Shown here in pieces: positions 22,275 through 32,012 of a stretch of DNA of 32,012 nucleotides. The stretch is from Desulfobacteraceae bacterium. GTDB taxonomy: Bacteria > Desulfobacterota > Desulfobacteria > Desulfobacterales > Desulfobacteraceae. The position numbers and the translations under genes were made by a program. The DNA is taken from NCBI GenBank assembly GCA_022712835.1, contig JAFLJU010000274.1, positions 1-32,012 of the forward strand, written 5' to 3'. Below the pieces are notes generated by a model. It was not told the DNA's origin and did not search any database. It saw only the letters and a program-made list of their open reading frames with translations. Every line of letters starts with the position of its first letter. The first letter of the stretch is position 1.

Positions 22275-24860
22275 CTATTTGCTCATAATACGTTTCAAAG
22301 CTGCTGTGAGCTGCTCAAAAGAGACTGGCTTGGACATATAGTCATTCATGCCGACTTTGAGGAAGTTGTCGCGATCCTCGGGCATCGCGTGTGCCGTTAA
22401 TGCGATGATAGGGATGCTCGATACATCGATCATGTTCACCGAGGTTCTGATAGCTTTGGTTGCTTCAATTCCATCCATGATAGGCATTTGGATGTCCATG
22501 AAAATACAGTCGAATTCTTCTTCAAGAAGTATACTCAGGGCCTTTTTACCGTCGCCTACACATGTGGGAATATGGCCCATTTTCTGGAGCATCCGGCTAA
22601 TGGCTATCTGATTGACGCGGTCATCTTCGACAACCAGAATGTTTAATCCGGTAACTTGCGGCTGCAAGATTTCCTGGGTGGGTCTCTCAGAGACTTGTTC
22701 GTTGGTCGGAAGGGCGAGTTGCAGGGTCACATATATGGTGGTGCCTTCGCCTGCCTCACTGTCCACGGTGATGGTCCCTTTCATGTACTCTACAAGGCTT
22801 CGGACAATACCGAGCCCAAGGCCTGTTCCCTGGTATCGACGAGTATACGTGCCATCAACCTGCGTGAAGGATTCGAAAACATAGCCGATTTTTTCAGAAG
22901 GAATACCGATACCTGTGTCGGTAATGGTGAAGAGGACGTCGACCATTCCTTTGACGCGTTCGTTTGGGAGCTTTTGCGCATAGATACTGATGCCGCCTTC
23001 GTCCGTGAACTTCACGGAGTTACCGACCAGATTGAAGAGAATCTGTCGTATTCGCACCTCGTCACCAATGAGGAAATCAGGGAAGCCCGGTTCAACTTCC
23101 ATGGAGAGTTCAAGATCTTTTGACTCCGTGGCATGTTTGAAGAACCTGAAAATGGTCTCCAATATTTCATTGGGAGAAAACAACTGTGTATGCAGGGCGA
23201 GTTTTCCTGCTTCAATCTGTGCGATGTTCAGAATATCATTAATGACGTTGAGCAGAACCTTACTGGAACTAATGGCAGTATCGATATATTCAACCTGCTC
23301 AGGATTCAGAGAGGTGTCTCTCGTTAACTGTAACATGCCAAGGATGCCGTTGAGCGGTGTGCGCAGTTCGTGGCTCATGTTTGTCAGGAATTCGGTCTTG
23401 GCCTGGCTGGCAGACTCCGCATCTTGCTTTGCAATCAGCAGGGCAGTCTGAATCGCTTTACGTTCGGTTATATCTTCGGCCACACCAACAAGGCGAACGC
23501 GAACACCTTCTTCGTCATAAACGGGGAAAGACTGTGCACGAATCCAACGCTGAACACCTTCGGGCAAATGAATGGTAAATTCTTCATCAAGAATACGACC
23601 TTCGGTTCTGAGAGAATTCACAGCTTCTGTGACTCTCAAACGGTCTTTCTTGTCAATGGCGAGGAAGAATGATTCCGGGTTTTCATACAGTGATTCGCGC
23701 GTACGCCCCCATATCATTTCATAGGAAGGGCTGGCGTAAATTACACGGTTATCAGCAATGTCGCTGATCCAGTATGCTTCGTGAATGTTCTCCACAAGCT
23801 GTCTGAATCGTTCCTCATTTTCCTTAATCTCACGCTCACGTATGTTGACCTGTCTGACCATGTTGTCGAACTCTTGTTCAATGATGGCCAGCTCTGTAAA
23901 CGTTTCCTGCTCATCCAGCGGCTTTTGGTAGTGCCCCTGTACCGTCAGTTCAATGGACTGCGTAAACAGAGCGAGGGGTTTAACGATGCTTTCTCTGAGT
24001 TTATACTGGAGGAAGCGCGCGAAAATAAAGAACAGGCATAAAATGAGCGTCAGTAAAGTTAGCAGGGGCGTAAGAATCGGCAGAAAGACTTCTTTAAGCG
24101 GCTTGGATATCAGCAGGATCCAGTCGGTTTGCGGGATCTTTGAGATTGTGCCGAGGTAGTACGTGCCTAATTCTTTATAAATATCAGTATGATGTGTCTT
24201 AAGGTTGGTGTCGCGCACAATACTGAGATTGCCGATGTTATCCTGTGTCAGAACGCGCTGGAAGTCTGGATGAGAAATGAGGTTGCCGTAAGCATCGCAG
24301 AGGATCAGAATTCCCTCATTATTGGGAAGGAGGTTCTCCAGGTGTTTTTGCAATGTTTTCAGGCTGAGTTCACCGATAAGGATATTCCCAGTCTGAAGGC
24401 GTACTCCAACGTAAACGACCAGATTTTGGGTAGCGGGGGAGGGGGTCGGATCTGAAAGGATCATCGGAGTCTTCGTTACCTTATCTATGAACAACTCCAT
24501 GGAGAGCAAATCACTCGCCTGTGGTGACGTTGCCAATATCTTTCCTTCCGGGTCAAGGTACATAAGTCGTTCAAAATGTGGGTATGCTTGGAGAAAATTG
24601 CTTAAAACCCAGTGGAACCAGAAGGGGTCGTACCGCGTGATACTCATTGAGAGCGACGTGAGTGCGGTCTTGGCATCGTTCAGATGTGATGAAATCTGGC
24701 GGCTGAGAGATTGTGTTAGAATCGCATTCTTAACTTCAAACTCATGGCTTTTTTCGTATGCAGCGTACCCACCCAATAAAAGGATGAGGCAAATACTTGG
24801 AATAAGCATCCAATTGGTCAGGTTTTTCCGAACCAAGCTTCGTAAAGAATTAGTAGCCAT
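22275..24860 (-). CDS. Membrane hybrid sensor histidine kinase (dCache-HAMP-PAS-HisKA-HATPase-REC)
   Basis: This 861-residue inner-membrane sensor has a membrane helix at 17-35, a periplasmic dCache-like domain at about 36-255, and a second helix at 260-284. HAMP (about 285-345) and PAS (about 350-468, ending [11 protein letters not shown]) follow. HisKA carries phosphoacceptor His497 ([12 protein letters not shown]). The ATPase has the N box ([10 protein letters not shown]) and DTGIGIP and GTGLGLGIV motifs. The C-terminal receiver has Asp789 ([11 protein letters not shown]) and Lys in MSKPVS. No output domain is attached, so phosphate probably passes on to an Hpt protein or stays as an internal sink. 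A lone solute-binding lipoprotein gene ends 42 bases upstream on the same strand and could present ligand to the Cache domain. Confidence 0.92.
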   Translation of the reverse strand: MATNSLRSLVRKNLTNWMLIPSICLILLLGGYAAYEKSHEFEVKNAILTQSLSRQISSHLNDAKTALTSLSMSITRYDPFWFHWVLSNFLQAYPHFERLMYLDPEGKILATSPQASDLLSMELFIDKVTKTPMILSDPTPSPATQNLVVYVGVRLQTGNILIGELSLKTLQKHLENLLPNNEGILILCDAYGNLISHPDFQRVLTQDNIGNLSIVRDTNLKTHHTDIYKELGTYYLGTISKIPQTDWILLISKPLKEVFLPILTPLLTLLTLILCLFFIFARFLQYKLRESIVKPLALFTQSIELTVQGHYQKPLDEQETFTELAIIEQEFDNMVRQVNIREREIKENEERFRQLVENIHEAYWISDIADNRVIYASPSYEMIWGRTRESLYENPESFFLAIDKKDRLRVTEAVNSLRTEGRILDEEFTIHLPEGVQRWIRAQSFPVYDEEGVRVRLVGVAEDITERKAIQTALLIAKQDAESASQAKTEFLTNMSHELRTPLNGILGMLQLTRDTSLNPEQVEYIDTAISSSKVLLNVINDILNIAQIEAGKLALHTQLFSPNEILETIFRFFKHATESKDLELSMEVEPGFPDFLIGDEVRIRQILFNLVGNSVKFTDEGGISIYAQKLPNERVKGMVDVLFTITDTGIGIPSEKIGYVFESFTQVDGTYTRRYQGTGLGLGIVRSLVEYMKGTITVDSEAGEGTTIYVTLQLALPTNEQVSERPTQEILQPQVTGLNILVVEDDRVNQIAISRMLQKMGHIPTCVGDGKKALSILLEEEFDCIFMDIQMPIMDGIEATKAIRTSVNMIDVSSIPIIALTAHAMPEDRDNFLKVGMNDYMSKPVSFEQLTAALKRIMSK

Positions 24861-24902
24861 CTGTCAGTGTTGCCCCTGGTTTTTTATGAGCATTAAGAAA
24901 AA

Positions 24903-26027
24903 TTAGCGCATTTCAACTGTTCGGAATTCGCCTTCCTGGACAGTTACAATAAATAAATTCCGTTGCACATCACCATACTCATTGAGCTTGAAGTCGCTGA
25001 CAACACCGGTAATGGTATTGCTCGGAGCCATGGCATCCACCAAGCCTTTGGATGAACCGCCAGTCTTTTCCAAACCTGCGGCCAAGGCTAACACTGCTTC
25101 ATAACTGAATGCTGATGAGAAATTGGGAGTCGCCCCGAATCTGTTTTTGTAAGATTCTCTAAATTTTATGAAATTAGGATTCGGATTATCTGCGGCATAA
25201 TCTATGACAAAGATCATCCCTTCAGCATACTGCCCACCCCATTTTAGTAATTTCTCCGTATAGGCCCAAGGGGCTGAGAGTATGCGTGTTTTAAGCTCTG
25301 CATTGTGGATTCGCTGTATAATAGAAACGGCATCTTGGGCTGGGCAAGTCAGCAGGACTGCGTCGGGGTTCTGCTCAATGAGTGCATCGATTATCGGGTC
25401 CCAGTTTGGTTTTTCACTGGAGGAATAATTGAGTTGCTGAAGGACTTTTCCGCCTGCCTTGGTGAATGATTTTACAAAGCTGTTTGTAAATGACTGCGAA
25501 TAGCTTCGGTTATCACTTTCGGCCACGGTAACGACGGTCATGATATCCAGTGCAGAGCGAGTATAGTTGGATAATTCTTTGCTTTGCATGGTGTTTTCAA
25601 CAACGATTCGAAAAAAGGAATCTGCTTTTTCTGAAAGTTCAGGAGTCGAAGACGTCGGGGAAATCATGACGATTCCCTGTTTATTGATAAGTGGCATGAC
25701 GGCCAACGTTTGTGAGCTCGTCATATGTCCGACGATGGCGACGGCACCGGCATTAATAAGCTCTTTGTCTGCTTGAATCGCGCCTTCCGGTGTATTGAGG
25801 TCGTCTTTAGCGATCAGTTTCAAAGGCCGTCCATCGACTCCACCGCTAGCATTGATACGTTCAACGGCCAGCATGGCACCATTGCGGCCGGTGACGCCAA
25901 TATCTGAGAGTTTTCCCTTGAGCTGCCCGGAGAAGCCGATGACAATAGGTGCAGAATCGCCACATGCATGCAGTAAAAGCGTGAGGATAAGAATGGGTAT
26001 AATGCGCAGTATTTGTTTACGTTTCAT
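24903..26027 (-). CDS. Leu/Ile/Val-type periplasmic binding lipoprotein
   Basis: This 374-residue exported protein belongs to the branched-chain amino acid type (LivK/AmiC-like, type 1 periplasmic fold) of solute-binding proteins. Residues 1-21 form a lipoprotein signal with Lys/Arg at the start, a hydrophobic core and lipobox LLHAC, so Cys22 should be lipidated. The mature part shows IVIGFSGQLKG, NGAMLAVERINASGGVDGRP, VGHMTSSQTLAVMP, ISPTSSTPELS and FSSAFSYEAVLALAAGLEK. No permease or ATPase gene lies nearby. The next gene, 42 bases downstream, is a sensor kinase with a periplasmic domain, so I infer a sensory rather than transport role. The ligand is unknown. The ribosome binding site is weak. 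Confidence 0.88.
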   Translation of the reverse strand: MKRKQILRIIPILILTLLLHACGDSAPIVIGFSGQLKGKLSDIGVTGRNGAMLAVERINASGGVDGRPLKLIAKDDLNTPEGAIQADKELINAGAVAIVGHMTSSQTLAVMPLINKQGIVMISPTSSTPELSEKADSFFRIVVENTMQSKELSNYTRSALDIMTVVTVAESDNRSYSQSFTNSFVKSFTKAGGKVLQQLNYSSSEKPNWDPIIDALIEQNPDAVLLTCPAQDAVSIIQRIHNAELKTRILSAPWAYTEKLLKWGGQYAEGMIFVIDYAADNPNPNFIKFRESYKNRFGATPNFSSAFSYEAVLALAAGLEKTGGSSKGLVDAMAPSNTITGVVSDFKLNEYGDVQRNLFIVTVQEGEFRTVEMR

Positions 26028-26074
26028 TCTGATTGTGCCGTGTGTTATGCTTTGGATCTCTCAAAATTCATTCG

Positions 26075-26101
26075 ATGAGACACTATAATTATATATCTCA
26101 T
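26075..26101 (-). promoter_or_regulatory. Inverted repeat around a TATAAT box upstream of the binding-protein gene
   Basis: ATGAGA (26075-26080) and TCTCAT (26096-26101) form a 6-bp inverted repeat with a 15-base centre that contains TATAAT on the minus strand. It lies about 50-75 bases before the lipoprotein start. No good -35 box is visible, which would suit an activator-dependent or repressed promoter. Confidence 0.4.
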
Positions 26102-26304
26102 ACAATAAGAGAGTAGTGAGAGCAATTAGAACTAGGACAATGAGTATGAATAATAGCAGGTTCTCGTATAATGAAAGCCATAAAATACAAAAATGGGCTG
26201 TCGAACCTGCGCCTGATAACTATCAACTCAAAGCGTCTACATGTGTAGGTCTGGTGGCGTTGTTTTTTTTATGCGCAGCCCTCAAGCGCTATGCTCAAAA
26301 TATT

Positions 26305-26333
26305 GGCCAGGCATTCTTTGAGAATGCCTGGCC
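26305..26333 (-). terminator. Terminator of the chemoreceptor gene
   Basis: GGCCAGGCATTCT with AGAATGCCTGGCC forms a perfect 13-bp stem around a 3-base loop, 50 bases beyond the chemoreceptor stop. On the minus strand it is followed by AATATTTTG, a weak T tract. Confidence 0.75.
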
Positions 26334-26383
26334 ATGGAGAGTGGCCGTATTATGGCCTATAGTTTTTCGTTCTTAAGGTTTTG

Positions 26384-28432
26384 TTAGAACCTTTCAAAGC
26401 CCTGATCGTCACCCATGTCGAGTGCAACTCCGCTGGCTGCATTCTTTGGCTTGGCTGCTGCGGGAGCTCCCAGCGCTTTTGGTGGCTTCCTTGTGGCTGT
26501 CACAGTGCGTTGGTAGCTAACAGTGTTTCCAAGGTTGAAGAAAGCAACAGTATCTTGAAGTTGCGCCGCTTGAGAAGATAATTCCTCTGAGGTCGAGGAC
26601 ATTTCTTCTGAGGCAGATGCATTTTGCTGCACGACACTATCAAGCTGCTGGATTGCTGCGTTGATCTGTGACGCTCCTGCATTCTGTTCATTGCTGGCTG
26701 TTGTTATTTCTTCGACTAACTCTGCTGTGCGTTGGATGTCCGGTACGAGTTTGCTCAGGAGTTCGCCAGCGCGGTCCGCAACATCCACACTGCCAGTTGC
26801 CAAGAGGCTAATTTCTCCTGCTGCAACACCAGAACGTTCTGCCAGCTTTCGAACCTCTGCGGCGACTACTGCGAATCCTTTGCCATGTTCTCCAGCTCTT
26901 GCTGCCTCGATGGCTGCATTGAGAGCCAACAGGTTTGTTTGTCTTGCTATCTCTTCGATGATACTAATTTTATCTGCAATTTCACGCATGGCTTCCACTG
27001 CTTCGGCAACAGCCTTTCCACCATCTTCTGCTTGAACCGCAGCACTGTCTGCCAGTTTTTGAGTCTGGACGGCATTGTCAGCATTCTGGCTGATATTTGA
27101 GGCCATCTCTTCCATGCTTGAGGATATTTCTTCGATTGATGCGGCTTGCTCAGTGGCGCCTTGAGACAACGTGACCGATGTTGATGAAAGCTCTCCAGAG
27201 CCAGAAGCCACGCCGTCAGTTACTGTGCGCACTTCTCCAACGACTTCACGGAGTTTTTCACCCATTGCAGTCAATGTGGAAGCCATGAGGCCCACTTCAT
27301 CTTTCTGGTTGATGTCGAGTTGTGCAACGAGATTACCTGCTGCAATTTCTTGAGCAAACGCCACGCTTTTGACCAATGGCAGGGTGATGCTCTTGGCAAT
27401 CAGGAAGACGATCACAGCGACAAGGATGAGTGCTATCAGTGTAAGCATGACACTGAGATAGAGGAAGTCGTTGGCGTCTTCATATATCTTGTCTTTGGGG
27501 ATAGCGATGCCGATTGTCCACGGTGTGCTTGTTCCCCGAATGAGGATGGGTTGGAATAGAAACAGGTAGTCCAGTCCATCGAGCGGTGATGTAATGAAAG
27601 CTTCAAACGTATTACCGTCTTCGATTGCTGATAATATCGCTGACTTCTGTTCAGGGGGAAAGGCCTCGGCAATACTCTTGTTCACGATGTTACTGTCAGG
27701 GTGAGCAACGCAGTAACCTTTGTTGGACGCGATGAAGGCATACCCCGAGTCCATCGGTTTAATATCATTGACCATTTTCTGAAATGCGTCCAGCTTGAAG
27801 TCAATTCCAACGATTCCAATGAATGTATTATTCTCTCGCATGGGGACACTGATAGTAGCCATATTCACCTTGGCGACCTCGGTGTAGTATGGCTCGGTCA
27901 GGAACGGGCCATTCGTATCTCGTGGGCCTTTATACCATGCACGCGTGTTCACATAATCATACTTTGTCAGGTTTTCAACTTTCAGGGTTCCGCCTGCTCT
28001 CCACCAGTAGTTGCCGTAAGCGCCGCCCATGTGTTCCCACATTGGATCGCCAGTGGCTTTGAACTCGGCATCCTTACCGTCAAGTGCGTTGGGTTCGAAG
28101 GCTGACTGTATTCCGTAAAATGCGTCGTCAGACAAAGTCACTCGTTTTTGGATTTCATCAATAATTGACCTGTCGATGATGTCCCTATTTTTGACCATGC
28201 CCTCAAATGCCGCAGCTGTCGCCAGGCTCGCATCCAGGGCCTTTTCGACATCATTCTTGACTTGGTTGCCATATCTATTCGCCATTTCATGTGCGATCTC
28301 TTTTGCAGAGTCTACAGAGATTGTCTGAGTTTTTAATACGACTACTGTCGTATAGACAATCAAGATGAGTGAGACGGCCAAACAAATGCTACCGCCAATC
28401 TTAATACGTAAAGAAAGATCCTTAAATGACAT
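26384..28432 (-). CDS. Methyl-accepting chemotaxis protein with dCache domain
   Basis: This 682-residue chemoreceptor has membrane helix 1 at 11-33, a periplasmic dCache domain at about 35-315 ([26 protein letters not shown] and [10 protein letters not shown] are typical), helix 2 at about 324-346, HAMP at about 347-400, and a signalling coiled coil. The kinase-contact hairpin [21 protein letters not shown] and following [20 protein letters not shown] are canonical. After a Pro/Ala/Lys-rich linker the protein ends in GFERF, which fits the x-aromatic-x-x-aromatic pattern of CheR/CheB docking pentapeptides. GGGAG lies seven bases before ATG 28432. The ligand is unknown; dCache receptors of this type often bind amino acids or carboxylates. 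It is read towards the binding protein-kinase operon but separated from it by a terminator. Confidence 0.95.
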   Translation of the reverse strand: MSFKDLSLRIKIGGSICLAVSLILIVYTTVVVLKTQTISVDSAKEIAHEMANRYGNQVKNDVEKALDASLATAAAFEGMVKNRDIIDRSIIDEIQKRVTLSDDAFYGIQSAFEPNALDGKDAEFKATGDPMWEHMGGAYGNYWWRAGGTLKVENLTKYDYVNTRAWYKGPRDTNGPFLTEPYYTEVAKVNMATISVPMRENNTFIGIVGIDFKLDAFQKMVNDIKPMDSGYAFIASNKGYCVAHPDSNIVNKSIAEAFPPEQKSAILSAIEDGNTFEAFITSPLDGLDYLFLFQPILIRGTSTPWTIGIAIPKDKIYEDANDFLYLSVMLTLIALILVAVIVFLIAKSITLPLVKSVAFAQEIAAGNLVAQLDINQKDEVGLMASTLTAMGEKLREVVGEVRTVTDGVASGSGELSSTSVTLSQGATEQAASIEEISSSMEEMASNISQNADNAVQTQKLADSAAVQAEDGGKAVAEAVEAMREIADKISIIEEIARQTNLLALNAAIEAARAGEHGKGFAVVAAEVRKLAERSGVAAGEISLLATGSVDVADRAGELLSKLVPDIQRTAELVEEITTASNEQNAGASQINAAIQQLDSVVQQNASASEEMSSTSEELSSQAAQLQDTVAFFNLGNTVSYQRTVTATRKPPKALGAPAAAKPKNAASGVALDMGDDQGFERF

Positions 28433-28772
28433 ACAACTCTCCCAGTTCGAATTTGATTTCTATTTAAGGAGTTACCACTAAATATCGGGGGGAACTATTA
28501 GAAATGTCCAGAACACGACAATTAATTTTTTTCTGATAATACTTCATGAAGACCTCAGAGTGGGGCACGTGCAAAGTACTATAAAAAAAGAGATATATGC
28601 ACTTAGCTGACACTCCGTAAGCAAGCTTCTTCCTACCAGCTTATACAGTCATACAAAGAGATAACAGAAAAGTCCTATGACACGACTGGGTCTCGCAGGG
28701 GGGGGGATTTGTTATATCTATGACGAATTCAAGGAATGAGGTATATATTCCCCAAAAGAAAGGGTTCCTCAA
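28433..28772. other. Divergent intergenic region between chemoreceptor and ercA
   Basis: This 340-base AT-rich region carries the start signals of both divergent genes. It contains a nine-G homopolymer (28698-28706) and a weak ercA promoter candidate (ATGACG, 17 bases, ATATAT; -35 near 28721). I found no ORF or stable long hairpin. Confidence 0.55.
28482..28508 (-). promoter_or_regulatory. Possible sigma-28 promoter of the chemoreceptor gene
   Basis: On the minus strand GACATTTC is followed after 11 bases by CCCGATAT (consensus TAAAGTTT-N11-GCCGATAA). The -10 match is fair and the -35 match is weak (4 of 8). Chemoreceptor genes are often FliA-dependent, so the position is plausible. Confidence 0.35.
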
Positions 28773-29942
28773 ATGATAGACTCCGCATTGTTAGAGATTA
28801 GAAAGACGGTTATTCCGGAATTGGTGTTTGGTGTTGGCTCAAGGCGGCTCTTAGGACAGCATGCAAATAATTTATCACTTCAAAAACCATTAGTAGTCAC
28901 AGACGGTGGAATGATTGCGACTCCTTGGGTCGAAGATATTCTGATCACTTTGCGTGATGCAGGTCTTGAATCAGTCGTTTTCAGTGACGTATCTCCCAAT
29001 CCTCGGGACTATGAGGTTATGGAAGGAGCCGAGCTCTATGCAAAGACAAAGTGTGATTCCATAATCGCTATTGGAGGCGGAAGTCCCATGGATTGCGCAA
29101 AAGGGATCGGCATTATTGTTTCTAATGGGCGGAATATTCTTGATTACGAAGGTGTCGATCAAGTGGATCATCCATGTCCTCCCCTGATTTGCATACCAAC
29201 AACAGCTGGATCGTCCGCTGACGTTTCCCAGTTCGCCATTATCAACGACACTACTCGAAAAGTTAAAATCGCCATCGTATCGAAAATGATGATTCCAGAC
29301 ATGGCTTTCGTCGACGCGGAAGTGACGACGACCATGTCGAAGGAGCTTACAGCCCATACCGGGTTGGATGCTCTGACCCATGCTATTGAAGCATACTGCT
29401 CCAATGCGCATTCTCCCACAACGGATTTGCATGCGCTGGAGGCTGTCCGGTTAATTTCCGAATGGCTGGTGTCAGCCATCAACAACCCCGATGACCTTGT
29501 TGCCAGAAGCCAAGTTATGCTGGGGAGCATGTATGCAGGTTTTGCCTTTTCAAACGCCATTCTGGGCGCAGTTCATGCAATGGCGCACAGTCTAGGAGGT
29601 TTGCTAGACCTACCACATGGGCTGTGCAACGCTATCTTGTTGGATCATGTTGTAGCCTACAACTTTGACTCCGCCCCACAGAGATTTATTAAGCTTGCTG
29701 ACGCGTTGGGGGCAGATGTTGCGAGTATCCAAAGTACCGATGAGGGCAAAAGAATTCTGCTTGACCGCATAGCGGAGATAAAACAAGCAGCAGGTGTGAC
29801 GATTACCTTGGGCGATGTAGGCGTCAAAAAAGAACATTTGGCACAACTTGCTGCTCACGCTCTTGATGATGCGTGTATGATAACAAATCCCAAAGATGCC
29901 GACCTTGCAGATATAATAACTATATACAAACAAGCTTTGTAA
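28773..29942 (+). CDS. ercA: Iron-containing alcohol dehydrogenase, ErcA type
   Basis: This 389-residue group III (iron) alcohol dehydrogenase has the NAD-binding GGGSPMDCAKGIG, a TTAGSSADVSQFAI segment, and all four expected metal ligands: Asp and His in TGLDALTHAIE, His in LGAVHAMAHSLGG and His in LDLPHGLCNA. The start (LEIRKTVIPELVFGVGSRRL), SPNPRDYEVM and EGVDQV are what I remember of ErcA, the alcohol dehydrogenase-like protein of Pseudomonas ethanol-oxidation regulation, as opposed to classic AdhB. Catalytic residues look intact, so it may act as enzyme, sensor or both. AAAGGG lies eight bases before ATG 28773. A histidine kinase gene starts 2 bases after its stop, matching the association of ercA with sensor kinases. 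Confidence 0.88.
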   Translation: MIDSALLEIRKTVIPELVFGVGSRRLLGQHANNLSLQKPLVVTDGGMIATPWVEDILITLRDAGLESVVFSDVSPNPRDYEVMEGAELYAKTKCDSIIAIGGGSPMDCAKGIGIIVSNGRNILDYEGVDQVDHPCPPLICIPTTAGSSADVSQFAIINDTTRKVKIAIVSKMMIPDMAFVDAEVTTTMSKELTAHTGLDALTHAIEAYCSNAHSPTTDLHALEAVRLISEWLVSAINNPDDLVARSQVMLGSMYAGFAFSNAILGAVHAMAHSLGGLLDLPHGLCNAILLDHVVAYNFDSAPQRFIKLADALGADVASIQSTDEGKRILLDRIAEIKQAAGVTITLGDVGVKKEHLAQLAAHALDDACMITNPKDADLADIITIYKQAL

Positions 29943-29944
29943 CT

Positions 29945-32012
29945 ATGTCAAAAAGCAAAGAAGAAGCCCGGAGACGACTTATAGGCTTGGGCGAGAAATC
30001 TATAGGGAAAAGTTATTACCCAGAGTTGAAAAAACGACTGGAAGAACTCGAGGGTATCAACAAGCGTTTGACCGCCATCGTCCGTTCGGCTCGATTGTTT
30101 GCCCAGTATGATCGATTGAATGAGATCGCTACGCCACTTTTGGAGGAATTCGCCAAAAATATGGTGGCCTCAGGTGGGGCGTTGTACCTACTCGAAGAGG
30201 GCGCTCTTTTGCTCGCGGCAGCCTTGGATAAAAGCCATACAGCAGAGCATCTAGCTCTCCCACTACCTAATACCAACCCGATAGGTGCGGCGCTGACGAC
30301 GAAAAGGCCGGTCCGGATCGAGGACTTGCTTTCCGCTGGGGAAATTGATGCAAGCGGATGGGGCGGGCACACCAATGGCACGCTGCTCGTTCTTCCTCTG
30401 CTGGACACCCACCAAAAGGTTCTTGGCGTGGTGACGCTCCACAATAAGAACACTCCCCCCTTTTCGAAAGTCGATGCAGAGATTGGCCACATTTTTGCTT
30501 CGTATCTTTGCGAGATATTGCGGTCAGTCAGAGCCCTAGAGAAATTGACAAGCAGCGAGGAAAAATACCGAGATCTATACGAGAACGCACCGATCGGGTC
30601 ATTTCTAGCAACTCCTGATGGTCAATACCTCAGTGTAAACCCAGAGCTTGCCAAGCTCTATGGCTATGAATCCCCTGAGGTTTTAATGAGCTTGACTCAT
30701 GACATTGGCAAGGAGCTCTATGCGCACCCTGAAGATTGGCTCCGCGTACTGGAGATAGTTGCCAGAGAGGGCGAGTGTCTCGATTTTGAATGCCAGCGTA
30801 GGCATAAGGATGGGCACCTTTTCTGGACATCTATGAACATGAGAGCGAAATTAGATGAGCATGGCGAAATCGTCTTGTTGCAAGGATTCACGAAGGACAT
30901 CGACCTGCAGAAGCAGCATGAATCGGCTCTCATCGAAGCCAAGGATAAAGCGGAGGCAGCCAATGCTGCAAAGTCCGAGTTTCTTGCGAATATGAGCCAT
31001 GAGATACGGACACCACTTAATGGTATAATTGGCATGCTACATCTTCTTCAGATGTCAAAAATGGATGAGGAGCAAGCTGACTTTACCGACAAGGCGCTCC
31101 TTTCTGGTAAAAGATTGACCGCACTGCTTTCTGACATTCTCGACCTTTCTGTCGTGGAGTCAGGAAAGTTGCGCCTGAACGAAGGGGCGTTGGATATACC
31201 AGACCTCATAGATTCCGTGGAGAACCTGTTTACAATTACTGCACAGCAAAAGGGGATAGAGTTATCCACCAATATCAACATAAGGAGTCAGCAAGAGCTT
31301 ATCGGTGATGACTTACGGCTAAGACAGATTCTTTTCAATCTTGTCGGCAATGCAGTAAAGTTTACTGAAGAAGGCGTCGTTAAGCTGGATATTTTCTTTC
31401 TTAAATATCACAAGGAAGGTCAGGCGCGCATGCTTATTACAGTCGAGGACTCTGGACCCGGAATATCAGAAGACAATTTTAAGCATGTATTCGAGATGTT
31501 TAGTCAAGCAGACCAAGGGTTCAAACGTAGCTATCAGGGGGCGGGTCTTGGTCTCCCTATTGTCAAACGGCTGGTGACTTTGATGAATGGAACGCTTTGT
31601 CTCGAAAGCCGCCTGGGCGAAGGCACGACGTTTTTCGTATCGATACCATTGAACGTCAGTACCAATGTATCGGGACTTCTCCGAAAACCTATTGGCAAAG
31701 AACATTCTGCCGTCGCAGAGAGTGCGGAAGGTGGAAAGACAGTGGTACTTCTTGTCGAGGATGAAAGAGTCAACTCAATCGCACTTTCTCGTTTGATTGA
31801 AAAGATGGGTAACATCGAAGTCATCACAGTAGAGAATGGCGAAAAGGCTATTCAGAAAATGCACGAAACTCAATTCGACTTCGTGTTTATGGACATCCAA
31901 ATGCCTGTAATGGACGGTATCGAAGCGACGAAATTGGTCAGAGCGGGACAAGCCGGTCTCAACAACGTGAACATTCCGATCATCGCTATGACAGCGTATG
32001 CCATGCAGGGAG
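29945..32012 (+). CDS. Soluble GAF-PAS hybrid sensor histidine kinase, cut by window end
   Basis: The frame is open from ATG 29945 to the last base (689 codons visible), so the gene continues past the window. No membrane segment is seen, so it should be cytoplasmic. The order is a short N-terminal helix ([20 protein letters not shown]), GAF (about 45-195), PAS (about 205-320), HisKA with His352 ([16 protein letters not shown]), ATPase ([32 protein letters not shown]) and a receiver with Asp650 ([12 protein letters not shown]) and the switch Thr in IIAMTAYA. The conserved receiver Lys and any Hpt or output domain lie beyond the edge. It starts 2 bases after the ercA stop, so the two are translationally linked, which suggests that the kinase reads or is modulated by the ErcA protein or its metabolite. 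Confidence 0.93.
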   Translation, partial: MSKSKEEARRRLIGLGEKSIGKSYYPELKKRLEELEGINKRLTAIVRSARLFAQYDRLNEIATPLLEEFAKNMVASGGALYLLEEGALLLAAALDKSHTAEHLALPLPNTNPIGAALTTKRPVRIEDLLSAGEIDASGWGGHTNGTLLVLPLLDTHQKVLGVVTLHNKNTPPFSKVDAEIGHIFASYLCEILRSVRALEKLTSSEEKYRDLYENAPIGSFLATPDGQYLSVNPELAKLYGYESPEVLMSLTHDIGKELYAHPEDWLRVLEIVAREGECLDFECQRRHKDGHLFWTSMNMRAKLDEHGEIVLLQGFTKDIDLQKQHESALIEAKDKAEAANAAKSEFLANMSHEIRTPLNGIIGMLHLLQMSKMDEEQADFTDKALLSGKRLTALLSDILDLSVVESGKLRLNEGALDIPDLIDSVENLFTITAQQKGIELSTNINIRSQQELIGDDLRLRQILFNLVGNAVKFTEEGVVKLDIFFLKYHKEGQARMLITVEDSGPGISEDNFKHVFEMFSQADQGFKRSYQGAGLGLPIVKRLVTLMNGTLCLESRLGEGTTFFVSIPLNVSTNVSGLLRKPIGKEHSAVAESAEGGKTVVLLVEDERVNSIALSRLIEKMGNIEVITVENGEKAIQKMHETQFDFVFMDIQMPVMDGIEATKLVRAGQAGLNNVNIPIIAMTAYAMQG

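Larger units (their letters stand above)
26028..26383. other. Intergenic region between chemoreceptor and binding-protein genes
   Basis: This 356-base AT-rich stretch holds the promoter region of the binding protein-kinase operon and the terminator of the chemoreceptor transcript, both on the minus strand. An 86-codon plus-strand frame (26116-26376) runs through the terminator hairpin and is not convincing as a gene. Nothing else is recognised. Confidence 0.6.

Noticed and set aside
26116..26376. Plus-strand 86-codon frame between the binding-protein and chemoreceptor genes
   Set aside because: It runs through the terminator hairpin at 26305-26333 and has no convincing ribosome binding site or domain.
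1..32012. CRISPR array, tRNA, transposase or prophage genes
   Set aside because: No regularly spaced direct repeats, no cloverleaf with CCA-adjacent features, and no recombinase-like protein was found on reading both strands.

Overview
The window looks like a chromosomal segment of a motile, anaerobic delta-proteobacterium of the Desulfovibrio/Pseudodesulfovibrio type (Desulfovibrionaceae). I infer this from a two-gene SUF operon, a divergent pyruvate carboxylase and PEP synthase pair, a fused succinyl-CoA-synthetase-like enzyme, Pom-type flagellar stator genes and a high density of sensor kinases. No database was searched, so the taxonomy is inference. I see no rRNA, tRNA, CRISPR array, transposase or prophage gene.

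Layout. 1-1468: the end of sufC and a complete sufB-like gene (Fe-S cluster assembly), followed by a repeat-rich intergenic region (about 1497-1714) with two copies of a terminator-like hairpin flanking a roughly 120-bp imperfect palindrome. 1853-2934: a TetR regulator with a candidate operator, and a small membrane protein of the YdjM/DUF457 type that may carry a C-terminal frameshift. 3042-9050 (minus strand): a GT4 glycosyltransferase behind a SucC-SucD fusion protein; a DHH phosphoesterase followed by a receiver-only response regulator; and a CCA tRNA nucleotidyltransferase. 9078-17601 (plus strand): a central-metabolism block of biotin ligase, pyruvate carboxylase and an enlarged PEP synthase. 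Together these convert pyruvate to oxaloacetate and to PEP, with the biotin ligase placed to biotinylate the carboxylase.

17673-22208: motility. flaG (minus, with a good sigma-28 promoter) and an unrecognised Ser/Thr-rich small protein are divergent from a fapA-motA-motB-motB operon that has a good sigma-70 promoter. The stator proteins resemble sodium-type PomA/PomB, and there are two B subunits for one A subunit. 22275-28432 (minus): sensing. A dCache chemoreceptor, a lone lipoprotein solute-binding protein and a membrane hybrid histidine kinase lie in series; the last two probably form an operon. 28773-32012 (plus): an iron-containing alcohol dehydrogenase of the ErcA (regulatory) type is followed 2 bases later by a soluble GAF-PAS hybrid histidine kinase cut by the window edge.

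The items most worth a second look are the ErcA-kinase pair, the zinc-ribbon tail on pyruvate carboxylase, the roughly 190-residue insertion in the PEP synthase, the beta-alpha SucCD fusion, the tandem MotB genes and the composite repeat after the suf operon.
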